Shown: positions 54,986 through 64,000 of the stretch, piece by piece
Numbering within the stretch: the first letter of the stretch is position 1
How the letters are laid out: each line of letters begins with the position of its first letter
Source: Semisulcospira habei
Lineage: Eukaryota > Mollusca > Gastropoda > Semisulcospiridae
Direction: 5' to 3'
NCBI GenBank assembly: GCA_036245525.1
Contig: BTPG01000007.1
Location: 122,480,375-122,544,374 of the forward strand
Length of the DNA: 64,000 nucleotides
Translations under genes and position numbers: made by a program
The notes under the pieces: model-generated
Databases searched by the model: none
What the model was told of the DNA's origin: nothing
Seen by the model: the letters and a program-made list of their open reading frames with translations, nothing else

Positions 54986-56544
54986 GGTGTTCTTTGACAT
55001 GCAATTAAGCTTATTCAGAGCGCTCGTGTGTGTGAGTGTGTGTGTGTTGTAACAGAGCGCCATAAGCCTCTGTCCCCATGTAGTTATTTTTTTAGTCCAC
55101 GTCTGAGGTTCCCCCGTTCAGCCGCTAGCCGTGACGGCACCACTTGCGTGTCGCGGCGAGTCTTCTGTTAGTAATGGTTTTGTAACTTGTGTCTTTTGTT
55201 TATTTTTGAAGCCTCATAGCTCCCGTTCTATTAAACGTAGAAAGCTGTTTCGACAGTCATTAGATTCAGCACAGTTCCTGCTTTTAGAATATCTATTTGG
55301 TTTTGTACGATCTGTAAGCTGTCTTAGTTAGATTTACGTTTTTCATGCTTTTTCGCGTTTCACTTTGCTTGTGTGACAGTCATTAAAAAATCATATTAAA
55401 TTCAGTTTATTGCTAAGCTTTTTCTAATTTAATTCATTGAAAAGCCCTTTACATTCCCTTTCGGAAATGCTAAGATTTATTAGTATTGAATGTATAGTTC
55501 GCTAGTTATTAAAGTTTATTCAGTTACGAACTAGCACAGTTTTTGCTAATTTCTTCGTCTAGCCGAGCCGTTTCGCCTACGCGAGGGGGTTGCTCTCTCT
55601 GCAGCCCGCGTTATGCCTATTTAAAGCCGAGCATCCGGCCGACTTTTAGCAGACGACTATTTGCGTACCATTATTAGTGCGTGTAGCTAGTAGCGGGCCG
55701 GCTTTACGTCAAGTATTTGATTGTGTTTCTGAAAACTGGACTGCGGGTCGAGTGCCCTGTAAGTAGTGATTATTTTGTGTACATATTCATTGTGTGTTTT
55801 TGCTAGTGATGATTTTCTTGATGTTTGATCTTCATTATTGTCAGACCTGGCATGTTAGGAAGCCAGTTTTGGATAATGTGTTTCCGCTTTTGACAATGTT
55901 GCGATTTACATTATAACTTTGTGGTGGTTTCTCTTTTGTTCCCATTTGTAATGTCAGTGCTCGAAGTTGGAGAATGTAGTTTTGGCTCGATCATTATTAC
56001 TGTCTTGTGGGAACGATTGAGAGTTTGTGTAGTTTACCTAGTCTTTAAAGATCCCTTCATTGGAAATAGTACCATGACCGGTCGTGGCGTGGCGATAGCG
56101 TCACCGCCATGATCGAGTGTACGTTTAGATTTGAATTTTAAGTCATTACAGTGTGATTGTTGGGATCACGGCAGTTTGTAGTACTTGCGTCAGAACTTGA
56201 ATTTAATTCTGATTTAAGGAGAATATAGTTATTCGAGGTTGACAATCTTGAGGTATCAGCATCGCTTTGTTAAATTATGTTAGTTACTTTGATATCCATT
56301 ATGTTGTGCTCCCTTGCTATTTTGACTCTATGCTCTGTCTTCTCTCTCCTTTGTCTATCGCTTCGCTAGTACTCCCTACCTGTGCTACTCATTGACGTTA
56401 CTACTATTCGTCATGTTTGTTATGCATTGCCATGCATTAGTTGCTTGCCATTTAGCCATGCAATTACATAGTTACTTATTGATTTCATTTATTCATATTT
56501 TGTGTTAGTCGTACAGCAGCGTGTGAAAATGTTTTACCAAAGAT

Positions 56545-56956
56545 GCAGGTGCGCGCCCCTATGATCCCTGATCATACGGGAACGCTTCTGCAACCATAAT
56601 CACACCGTACTCAGCTGCGAACCCCTAGGATCCTCGATCCTACGGGAACGTGGCTGATAACACGGGTAATAGTTACTAGTTATATTAATGATAATTCATT
56701 GGTTATGATTTGGTGGTTTAGAATCAGGAGTGACTCAATTCTGTCCTACGCAGTTGCGCGCCCCTAGGATTCTGAATCCTACGGGAACGTGGCAGCTATA
56801 TTTGTTGCATGCAGGTGCCCACTTTTAGGATCTCTATGCCTATTGGAGCGCATCTGTCATGCTACCGCTGGTGCAGTCATTAGTTATATATTTGTTTGTG
56901 GCCGTATTTACGGTAGCGTACCTCTGTGATTTCAAATCATAGTGGCTCGCTTCTGT
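56545..56956. ncRNA. Array of five hairpins with compensatory stems
   Basis: Hairpins at about 56545-56591, 56611-56656, 56748-56805, 56811-56857 and 56906-56959 share a layout: 7-bp apical stem, 3-nt loop (4 in the fourth), one mismatch, 3 bp (CCC/GGG in the first three), 2x2 internal loop, GCG/CGC, basal stem. Apical stems are TATGATC/GATCATA, TAGGATC/GATCCTA, TAGGATT/AATCCTA, a decayed TAGGAT version and TGTGATT/AATCATA. Pairing is kept while bases change. The function is unknown; the strand cannot be told from the pairing alone. Confidence 0.7.
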
Positions 56957-57044
56957 AAGACTATATTGAGTTTATTGGCCTCCTAATTTGTGTATTTTAG
57001 TATTTAGTCTTTGAGTAGCAATTTCGTGGTTTTATTTTATTTTT

Positions 57045-57625
57045 TTTTTTTTATTTTATTTTTTTTTTTTTTTTTTGCATCCTGTCTCGGAAGACAATGG
57101 AGTATATGCGCTTGCTGGGTCAGTCACTGGAGTGACCTCTCCAGGGCGCAAGCCTGGGCGAAGTGTATGGAGATCCTGGGGTGCCCAGTCGTCAAGATCC
57201 CCCTCTCGGCCTCGCTGATGTATCCAAAGGAATGCAAAGCAGTACGTTTGGCACCAGTTTGGCTGCAGGAGCTGCCAGAACAGTGCGTGAATACAGGCAG
57301 CTGTCTGCCTTCGGGGCTCCACTCCTGATTTGAAGGGTTTACTCCCCCACATTTGGCCGTTGGATCCAACCTGATCTCCTCCGTCCTCTAGCCGTTGGCT
57401 GTCAGAAACAGCTCATCCGCCTAGTGGTGCAATGTGAACACCACCCCCTCACGTGGTTTAGCCCACCAGCTGAGGTGGTTTGCCAGGGTGTGGCGCTTGG
57501 AGCCAGCACGTGAGAGATTAAGGAGATGGATGAGGACCAGTGATGCCCGTCCGTCCTATGTAGGACGCAGCTGCCGAACAGCAAAGGTGCTACCTCTATC
57601 CAGAGCCCCTTACACACCAACTTTT
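57045..57625 (-). mobile_element. Poly(A)-tailed retrosequence, unidentified
   Basis: A T-run at 57045-57076 followed by unique-looking sequence reads on - as a body with a 3' poly(A). It has no long frame. It may be a LINE or SINE end or a processed transcript. Confidence 0.45.
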
Positions 57626-57883
57626 TAACTTTTTTTTTTTTACAACTTTGGAATAGTTCGTTTGATTAGTTATTGGTTTGCTATTGGTGCATGACATTTC
57701 CCGTTTCCTTAGTTTCATATTCTGTAACATTGTTTACTTATATCCTTTTATTTTTATTTTTCAGGTGTTGCTTTTTTGTTGGTAATGAAATAAAAGAATC
57801 AGAACCATGGACAGGAGTTAGCTCCCTTTTGTCAAATACACCCACACCAACTGCACATCATCACATCCCCTCGGCTCGGTCAC

Positions 57884-57887
<4 letters not shown>

Positions 57888-57956
<69 letters not shown>

Positions 57957-57958
57957 AT

Positions 57959-58027
<69 letters not shown>

Positions 58028-58091
58028 AAGGACAAGATTGAAAACAGGTCTATGTACCTAATCATTTATCCTTTAGTAATAAAGTTTCACT

Positions 58092-58181
<90 letters not shown>
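57888..58181. repeat. (GT)n and (CT)n microsatellites
   Basis: GT at 57888-58026 with a GAGATG break near 57953; CT at 58098-58181. They lie just downstream of the stop of the multi-exon GPCR on -. Confidence 0.95.
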
Positions 58182-58182
<1 letters not shown>

Positions 58183-58224
58183 CCTCCCTGGCGTGCCTTA
58201 GTTATACCGCCTCTGAAAGCCTTC

Positions 58225-58387
58225 CTATGACACCGTTCTGTGTTGGAGTTCGGCGACCGAAGTGACTGTGAGGTCAGTCTGACCGGTGGCGGAATTCGCT
58301 CCATTCTCGCCAACGGGAACTCTGTTCACTAAACAGCTTCTCCCACCGCACAGCCGACGTATTATGGAGATAAACACTTGGCGAAAC
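58225..58387 (-). CDS. Multi-exon GPCR, last coding exon (C-terminal tail)
   Basis: 163 nt: one base completing a codon, 53 codons and a stop. The acceptor reads TTTTTTCCCCCTCAG on - at 58388-58402. The sequence starts FRQVFISIIRRL, a basic amphipathic helix 8 that directly follows the SSR end of the TM7 exon at 59127-59225, in phase. A Ser/Thr-rich tail follows. The combined evidence of phase, polypyrimidine tract and helix 8 makes this a real exon, not a chance frame. Confidence 0.8.
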
Positions 58388-58435
58388 CTGAGGGGGAAAA
58401 AAGGTTGAAAACGGGCGATTAACTCTTGCATCATT

Positions 58436-58485
58436 GCATCAATAGCTGCGAAAGTGTCGTACGATACTTCCGCAGCTATTGATGC
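58436..58485. repeat. 50-bp near-perfect palindrome in a GPCR intron
   Basis: GCATCAATAGCTGCG pairs with CGCAGCTATTGATGC, with AAGT-TCGTACGA-ACTT at the centre. Confidence 0.8.
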
Positions 58486-58572
58486 GGTGCTTCTTGAAGC
58501 AGTTAAGCGCGGGCAGATGCAGAACACATCGCCAGGATTATCACTCAGCGCTATATTATCTCTCTGCGAGCC

Positions 58573-58672
58573 AGTAAGCAAAAGGTCATCGGGCCGACAT
58601 CGTCCGCCGTCCCACCGCGCAAGACTGTGCGCGAGTGGACGTCGGCTCGAAGGTCTTTTGCTTCCTGGAAAC
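58573..58672. mobile_element. M3 MITE in a GPCR intron
   Basis: GCAAAAGGTCATCGGGCCG pairs with CGTCGGCTCGAAGGTC-TTTTGC around GCGCAAGACTGTGCGC. Confidence 0.8.
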
Positions 58673-58705
58673 TACTGAACTGGCAACGTTTTCAATGAGT
58701 ACACG

Positions 58706-58820
58706 TACACATACATACCAAGGGCTCGACAAACTAACAGTTAGATCCCCTTGTCATAGCTAACTGTTCGGGTTTTTTTACAGCGCTCAGTGATTTCTTT
58801 TGGTATGTGTATGCGTATGT
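58706..58820. mobile_element. M4-related palindrome in a GPCR intron
   Basis: ACATACATACCAAGGGCTCG and AACAGTTAGATCCCCT face AGCTAACTGTTCGGG and CTTTTGGTATGTGTATG. The constant M4 tail is absent. Confidence 0.65.
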
Positions 58821-59126
58821 ACGGAAAACGTTGTCAGTTACGGTCAGTCGTAGGCGTATTTGCAGGCAACACAAATTCAGTGACTATTATTGGAAATTCA
58901 CATAAATAAAAAGCTTAAACCCAACAGTTTTGAAATCTAGGTAGAAAGGCACCAATGAGCTCATCACGTACTATATCTGAATTGTCATGGTCGCCTAGCC
59001 TAATTTCCACGTATAATCAAATCACTTCGCTAATAACAAACTTCAGATGAAACAAGAAAAAATATCTCCGCTAGGACTTTGTTACGTCCGAATCTTACTG
59101 TATTACTGAAGTCTACATTACGTCAC

Positions 59127-59225
59127 CTGGAGCTCATGATGATATACACAAAGAAGTTGTCAGAGGCGTTGGCCGTCTGCAGGGTAAAATCCACGGCATA
59201 CACAACGGCAAACGTGTTGTGATAT
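59127..59225 (-). CDS. Multi-exon GPCR, TM7 exon
   Basis: 99 nt between an acceptor (TTTTGACAG on -) and a donor (CCAG|GTGACG). It encodes YHNTFAVVYAVDFTLQTANA and then SDNFFVYIIMSS, a TM7 with N-x-S-x-N-x-F-x-Y in the NPxxY position. Its first base completes the AAA codon left open by the exon at 61411-61547, and its last two bases join the next exon in phase. Confidence 0.82.
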
Positions 59226-59475
59226 CTGTCAAAACATACAGTACAATGAAGTATATTAAGAGTCATACAAAAACAATCTTCGGTCTATTTTGTTCTTCCC
59301 GCTTATTGTTGAGTGTAGTAAACTTAAGCTTCAGGAAACTGAACCACTGATTTTTGTTTGTGTGTGTGCGTGCGTGCGTGCGTGCGTGCGTGTGCTATGC
59401 AATCAGAAACAATCAAACAGCTATGTATGTCTTACATCGCCATAAATAAGCGACGATTTCACTGAATTCAATGTG

Positions 59476-59691
59476 TTAAGACACATTCTACCCCAGGACC
59501 GAAATCACGAAATTCGGAAGTTGCCCTCTGAAAGACTGCATTACAATTCTAGAGACAGATCGAGCATGATAGTTCAAGGGTGGTGCCAGAATAGCTTGGC
59601 GCCGATAGGCGCCAAGCTATTCTGACACCATCCTTGAACTATCATGCTCGATCCACGTCTTGCTGTGCTGTGTCGGGGCTGAATGAGTTAA
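59476..59691. mobile_element. M1 MITE in a GPCR intron
   Basis: TTAAGACACATTCTACCCC to GGGGCTGAATGAGTTAA, 216 bp. The palindrome has the variant GATCGAGCATGATAGTTC on both arms (C to G matched by the complement). Confidence 0.9.
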
Positions 59692-59764
59692 ATGTCTACA
59701 TGAATGCTTTACTTTGACTATTTACTAATAAAGCAAGCCACCTGAAACCAAAGAGAGCGAGAGA

Positions 59765-59843
59765 GAGAATGAATGAATGGAATAGAATGAATGAATGAAT
59801 GAATGAATGAATGAATGAATGAATGAATGAATGAATGAATGAA
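59765..59843. repeat. (GAAT)n microsatellite
   Basis: Tandem GAAT at the 3' tail of the adjacent - strand LINE. Confidence 0.92.
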
Positions 59844-61012
59844 TGCTATTTTATTTCTCAAGGATAGAAACAATAGGCGCACAGGCCTCTTTTCGTGTTT
59901 GTCCTTGCGAAACTACAACATTAAAAACAACATTGAAACAGCATGTTAACAGCACAAACAAGCGGCTACACCCACAGTTCACTTGTGTTATATTCCGATA
60001 TAAGTTCACAATGTTACATTCGCGCACGCACACACGCACGCACTCTCGCACGCACGCACGCACACACACACACACACACATACGCATCAATTTGACAGGG
60101 TCTGCGGGAAGGAGGGGGTTGGGGGGTGCGAGCGACTGCGCGCTTATGATACAGCTACTCTTGTGTAGGAATATAGTGAACAGGCAAAACACTACAGTAA
60201 CGAGAAATATATTAAAACTAACAAGTGCAAAACGGAGGACCATAACAATGCGTTAAAAAGGAAATCATTGACATGGCTCTTTTGGACACATTATCTACGT
60301 TTCTTTGTTCTGAGATGTATTTAAAAGCTTTCGTCCTAAACAATGGAAGATGTCTCGTTTGCCGTATATGTGGAGGAAAGTCAGTTCCATAAATACACAA
60401 ACCAAGGGGAATTACTCAGCGCTGGACAATTAGATCTAACCGTTGTCCAGCGCTGAGTAATTCCCCTTGGTTTGTTGTACAATTCTGCCAGCGCTAGCCT
60501 CACCTATCTGGTTTGTGAGTATGAGAGTTCCATAAATAGGCACCCGCGTACAAAAAGCTGGATTTAAACAAGTCAGTTCGGGGCCTTTCAATGGCGAGAC
60601 TGTTCCTCGAAGTGCTGTAAACCATTTCGCTCTCAGTGAAAAGCTTAGCCAGGTAGAGGGAGGCGTTTCCGTTCAGTGCTTTGTGCATAAGTACGCACTT
60701 ATTTAACGTAAGGTGTTGATGTAAAGGAAGGAGCCCTGTTGCTTGAAGCTTTTCCTCCAAAGTTAGAGAGGGGATTGGGAGGATCAGTTTAACTGCGCGC
60801 ATGTATAGAGAATTAATCCTCTTAAGGTTAGCCTCACTACAGCCGTCCCAAACAGTAGATGCGTAGTCAATGTGAGGTTTTATGAAGGAGTTGAAAAATA
60901 GTTTACGTGTCTTAGTATAAATGATATATTTTAATCTTGACAGTAAAAATAGATTCTTTGATATTGTTTTCCCTAGTTGTGTTAGATGGGGCAACCAGCA
61001 CAGTTGTTCATC
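59844..61012 (-). mobile_element. CR1-like LINE 3' fragment interrupted by an M4 element
   Basis: On - it encodes LFFNSFIKPHIDYASTVWDG, NSLYMRAVKLILPIPSLTL and AYLWN, is interrupted at 60525-60396, and continues LPPHIRQTRHLPLFRTKAFK at 60370-60310. The 3' UTR holds a CA-rich stretch at 60013-60082. Confidence 0.85.
60396..60525. mobile_element. M4 element with 13-bp target duplication
   Basis: AGTTCCATAAATA occurs at 60383-60395 and 60526-60538. The palindrome CAAACCAAGGGGAATTACTC...GAGTAATTCCCCTTGGTTTG is followed by the constant tail CAGCGCTAGCCTCACCTATC-TGGTTTGTG. Confidence 0.9.
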
Positions 61013-61029
61013 AACAATTACCCCGAGGA

Positions 61030-61047
61030 GACGAGAAAGAGAGAGAG

Positions 61048-61112
<65 letters not shown>
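61030..61112. repeat. (GA)n microsatellite
   Basis: About 40 GA units upstream of the LINE fragment. Confidence 0.95.
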
Positions 61113-61115
<3 letters not shown>

Positions 61116-61410
61116 GGAGAGAGAGCTACCTAACGTCACCAGAACATGTAAAAGTAAATATCTATAGAGAGTGACAAGGGGTAGGATTAAAAATCAAACT
61201 TCAAGCAATATGTGGGCATGTGGACTGATCTGTGATTTTCTGCCTTACCGCTTTAAGCCGTAAGGCTCAAAAGCGAAGATCAGCAAACAAGTAATCGTGC
61301 ACAAACTGCATGAGGGAGAGAACTAATGAATTCATTCATTCATTCGTAATTGAATGATTGAATGAATTAATATAATTAATGATTGAGAAACAAACCTTGC
61401 TAGCACTTAC

Positions 61411-61547
61411 TTGCGGTTCAAGTTAAACTCCGGAATGAAGAGACGCACTATGGTAGCCACGGTTCCAGGAATGATACAGACGATATAGACACAGGCAATG
61501 GCCACCATCATCCTGGTCAGACGCGCTGTCTTCTCGTCGATTTCGTT
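61411..61547 (-). CDS. Multi-exon GPCR, TM6 exon
   Basis: 137 nt: 45 codons plus two bases. The acceptor ATTTTCAACAG lies at 61548-61558 and the donor is AA|GTAAGT at 61405-61410. It encodes the end of intracellular loop 3 (NEIDEKTARLTRM), TM6 MVAIACVYIVCIIPGTVATI with the conserved Pro, and extracellular loop 3 (VRLFIPEFNLNR). It joins upstream to the TM5 exon at phase 0 and downstream to the TM7 exon. An alternative upstream acceptor would add a few residues. Confidence 0.82.
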
Positions 61548-61613
61548 CTGTTGAAAATATTCCATGAAATATTTCTTGCTTTCGAGGGAAAGGACGTGAC
61601 TTCTGGCAGTACA

Positions 61614-61757
61614 GACCAAGGGGAATCACTCAGCGCCGGACAGACAAACAGTCAGATCCCCTGGGATCTGACTGTTTGTCTGTCCGGCGCTGAGTGATTC
61701 CCCTTGGTCTGTACTGATACAATTCTGCCAGCGCTAGCCTCACCTACCTGGTTTGTG
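61614..61757. mobile_element. M4 element with perfect palindrome in a GPCR intron
   Basis: AGTACAGACCAAGGGGAATC pairs with GATTCCCCTTGGTCTGTACT over about 106 bp, followed by the constant M4 tail. TGACTTCTGGC flanks both sides as an 11-bp duplication. Confidence 0.9.
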
Positions 61758-62244
61758 AGTGACTTCTGGCGATTTGAATTGTTCCTGTGTGGGATTTGTT
61801 TGTTTGTTTGTTTGTTTGTTTAGGACTAGACTTGGAACCAAGATAGAGACCAAAGAAAGTAAGTCAATATTTGTGAATAGCAAGATTGTCTTTGTAAACA
61901 GTGAAAATCTAGCTTTTACCAAAATGGACCTAACAACTTTTCCGTTCACAGGGAAAAGTCATTACGTAGATTTTTGTAAAAGGGAGACAGTAGTTAGGCT
62001 AGGAGGTAGGTAGAACAACTCTCGTCATTGACTCATTCTCTCCCTTACTAACCACTTCTAGGGCTGAAGGGGTCAATTTTGCTATGCTTCGGCGTAAATC
62101 TACCCAGTGTGAAGAAATCCAGCGAAAATCTACCCAATCTAAATCAACGCAGGCATGACTCTACCAAGTGTATATTTGTGCTACCTTTTTTTCAACAGTG
62201 ATTTCTAGCCTCTGGAGGTTTAGGACTAAATAAATAGAGGTTAA

Positions 62245-62465
62245 CCAAATCGCTGCCGGTGATCACGGATTTTTGCGAAAGAACACAAATGAAATGGGCC
62301 TGCCCCCCCAAAATGGGCATAAACAGCATGGGACTAACAAGAGGCACAGGACTGACAAGAAACGTAAACCGTCATAAGCCCCCGCGACAGCAGGGGCTTA
62401 TGAGGGTTTATGTCTCTTGCAGATGGGTAGCGTTACCCTTGCCCCGGTTTGCCTTGCCCCTGGCT
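62245..62465. mobile_element. M2 MITE in a GPCR intron
   Basis: TTAACCAAATCGCTGCCGG to CTTGCCCCGGTTTGCCTTG, with the hairpin AAACCGTCATAAGCCCCCGC and complement. Confidence 0.75.
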
Positions 62466-62499
62466 AAATTACACCTGGCGTCTCGTTATGCAAAATAAG

Positions 62500-62602
62500 T
62501 CGAGACTGCTCATTTCGATTGATAAAATGCGAGCGTACGCTCGCATTACGCTCGCATTTTATCTGTCGAACTGAGCATTCTCGATTTATTTTGTGTAGCG
62601 TA
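62500..62602. repeat. Palindrome in a GPCR intron
   Basis: CAAAATAAGTCGAGACTGCTC pairs with GAGCATTCTCGATTTATTTTG; GATAAAATGCGAGCGTA pairs with TACGCTCGCATTTTATC-like sequence. Confidence 0.8.
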
Positions 62603-63020
62603 AGGTCAGGCATGATTTCAATTATTTATAGTACAACTTTATAATATGGTTTCAGTCTCAGAATCGACTTGTTCTTTTTTATTCGAAGTGGTGCGGTGCC
62701 ACATTTGGGTCGCTTATTGTTTACTTCTCCTAAGTGGCCGATCATTTTATGTACGCACGTGGCATTTGCGACGAACATGTCAGTCGAAAGTGCGGCGGAG
62801 ACTGAACAACCTCTATCCACACACGTTGAATTGAGACAGCCTTTGTAACACATGTTTAAATGGCCGATCATTATTTGTGGCATTGCGACAAAATGTCAGT
62901 CAGCTCAGAAGTGCGGCAGAGACCGTACAACCTCTACCAGCACACGATTCGTAACAAACAGGGTGGAGAAAAAGCATGCGAGTTGTACGGCAACATATTT
63001 GAAACCAGCGCACCACTCAC

Positions 63021-63154
63021 CGATTGATTTTTTGACGTTGTTGACGATGACGATGATGACGCCTTCCTCCATCTTGACGACAACTTTAATTGTAAAACAG
63101 TGAGAGTTGTGGACGCCACCACCACAGCCAATAGTGAGACAGGGATGGCCACGC
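63021..63154 (-). CDS. Multi-exon GPCR, TM5 and loop 3 exon
   Basis: 134 nt: two bases plus 44 codons. The acceptor is TTTTCCCTGACAG on - and the donor GTGAGT at 63015-63020. It encodes TM5 VAIPVSLLAVVVASTTLTVL and a basic, Ser-rich third loop (QLKLSSRWRKASSSSSSTTS). It ends at phase 0, matching the TM6 exon. Exons for TM1-TM4 are not in the window and must lie past base 64000. Confidence 0.8.
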
Positions 63155-63402
63155 CTGTCAGGGAAAACATCACATCACATCACGTCGCATTTCATCACCC
63201 CATGTAGCAAGCCCCATTTGCGGACCCCAGTGGACGGCCCCACGCAGTCCGCACCAGAGAACGCAACTAGGTTCTCGAGCGGCCCACATGCGGCTGAGAT
63301 GCGAGATCTGTTGGACTCCCGAGCACCAACCGAGCGTGTTCGGCAAGCCACAGTACACCTGCCCGCACACGCCCCGTATATGGCCCGTATATTAAACGTA
63401 TT

Positions 63403-63490
63403 TGGGCCCACGACGGCCGCAGTGGGCCCGCGCACGACCGTGCGCGGGCCCACTGTGGCCGTCGTGGGTACGAAGGCCTTTGCTTACTTT
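63403..63490. mobile_element. M3 MITE
   Basis: GGGCCCACGACGGCCGCAGT pairs with ACTGTGGCCGTCGTGGG around GCGCACGACCGTGCGC; the end GGCCTTTGCTTACTTTGCCC is M3-like. Same subfamily as the copy at 16267. Confidence 0.85.
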
Positions 63491-63702
63491 GCCCACCCAT
63501 CCGCATACTTACCGCCTTCGGTTCTGCGTAAATGAGTGCTGAAGTGTGATTTTGGATTCATAATCACAGACTGGCGCAAAACCAGTTTATTAGTTACAGG
63601 CTTTACCCCTAAACCGCCACAGGTTGTAGTTCTGAAATCATTGTCAGTGCAACGCAAAACAACCCCAGCCGACAAAGTGACACGGAAGCATTACAGATCA
63701 GA

Positions 63703-64000
63703 GGCAGTAAGAGGCATAGGTCTTCATGAGTCCCCGCACCTGGAGGGAATGTGCCAAAATGTGCGTACGTGGTAAACGAAAATACATTGGAACCCAATGC
63801 GCAAAAGGTCGTAAGGCCGACATCGATCTGATGGCTTCTGCGCACCTGGAAGTGACCTTATGTGGCATTAGGAAGGCATATAATCCCGTCCCTGCCACTG
63901 CACGCATATTTTGTTGCTGAAATCTTTATATATTCAACGACCAAACACCACGACCGTCTAAAGGGAATGGATTCAAATTGGTCTCAGCAAAAGGCCTAGG
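63703..64000. mobile_element. M2 and M3 fragments at the window edge
   Basis: A left half of M2 (GTAAGAGGCATAGGTCTTCA, 63706-63750), an M3 piece (CAATGCGCAAAAGGTCG...TTCTGCGCACCTGG, 63792-63847) and an M2 flank plus start (CCTGCCACTGCACGC, CAGCAAAAGGCCTAGG, 63884-64000), the last cut by the window end. Confidence 0.65.

Larger units (their letters stand above)
55618..57794 (+). other. Candidate non-coding transcription unit
   Basis: In order on +: TATTTAAAG at 55618, a GTAAGT donor at 55759, the hairpin array at 56545-56956, a polypyrimidine tract with TTTTTCAG acceptor at 57757-57764, and AATAAA at 57789. No frame longer than about 105 codons occurs and none has a domain. Promoter, intron and polyadenylation calls rest on motifs alone. 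A retrosequence sits in the putative intron. It could also be remnants of an LTR element. Confidence 0.35.

Noticed and set aside
55049..55760. Reading 55.05-55.76 kb as an LTR
   Set aside because: TGTAACA at 55049 and TATTTAAAG resemble LTR parts, but no matching second copy or inverted end was seen in the window.
56545..56956. CRISPR-like array
   Set aside because: Repeats are hairpins that differ from each other and spacers vary from about 5 to 100 bases; the context is an animal genome.
63021..63154. The TM5 exon as a stand-alone gene
   Set aside because: The hydrophobic frame is flanked by good splice sites and joins in phase to the next exons, so it is an internal exon.

Overview
This is an animal nuclear genome window with the character of a lophotrochozoan, most likely a gastropod mollusc. 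The reasons are intronless TRIM genes present as diverged copies, class A GPCR genes of orphan or chemosensory-like type, a Gmr1-like gypsy element, Rex1- and L2/CR1-type LINEs, tRNA-derived SINEs and very many TTAA-flanked palindromic MITEs. The species itself cannot be read from the sequence. There are no operons, prokaryotic signals, rRNA genes or CRISPR arrays.

Four host loci are supported. Two single-exon RING/B-box/coiled-coil/NHL-like TRIM genes lie on + at 1622-3394 and 20572-22323. They are diverged over most of their length but nearly identical over a 224-bp 3' tract, and a third TRIM relic lies at 27024-27320. A single-exon class A GPCR is on - at 36612-37772. A second, multi-exon GPCR on - was reconstructed here from splice sites. 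Its four last coding exons are 63021-63154, 61411-61547, 59127-59225 and 58225-58387; its 5' part lies beyond the right edge.

Most of the rest is mobile DNA. From left to right: LINE fragments and a nearly full Rex1-like LINE (3.9-8.2 kb); a diverged duplication of about 1.3 kb (11.4-12.6 and 13.8-15.3 kb); a solo LTR inside a MITE (16.3-17.1 kb); an array of about 165-bp repeats (25.8-26.6 kb); a Gmr1-like gypsy relic with integrase before reverse transcriptase, hit by a SINE and by an L2/CR1 LINE (28.7-35.3 kb); an inverted duplication with nested MITEs (42.2 and 49.2 kb); an L2-like LINE (46.3-47.3 kb); a Tc1-type transposon (50.7-52.3 kb); and further LINE fragments (53.9-55.0 and 59.8-61.0 kb). 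MITE families are named M1 to M10 here by their central palindromes. Several have TTAA on both sides.

The most unusual signal is at 56545-56956. Five hairpins there share one fine architecture: a 7-bp apical stem, a 3-nt loop, a single mismatch, 3 bp, a 2x2 internal loop, GCG/CGC and a basal stem. Their stems carry compensatory base changes. They lie between a TATA-like box with a GTAAGT donor and a TTTTTCAG acceptor with AATAAA, so a non-coding transcript carrying structured RNA is a reasonable hypothesis.
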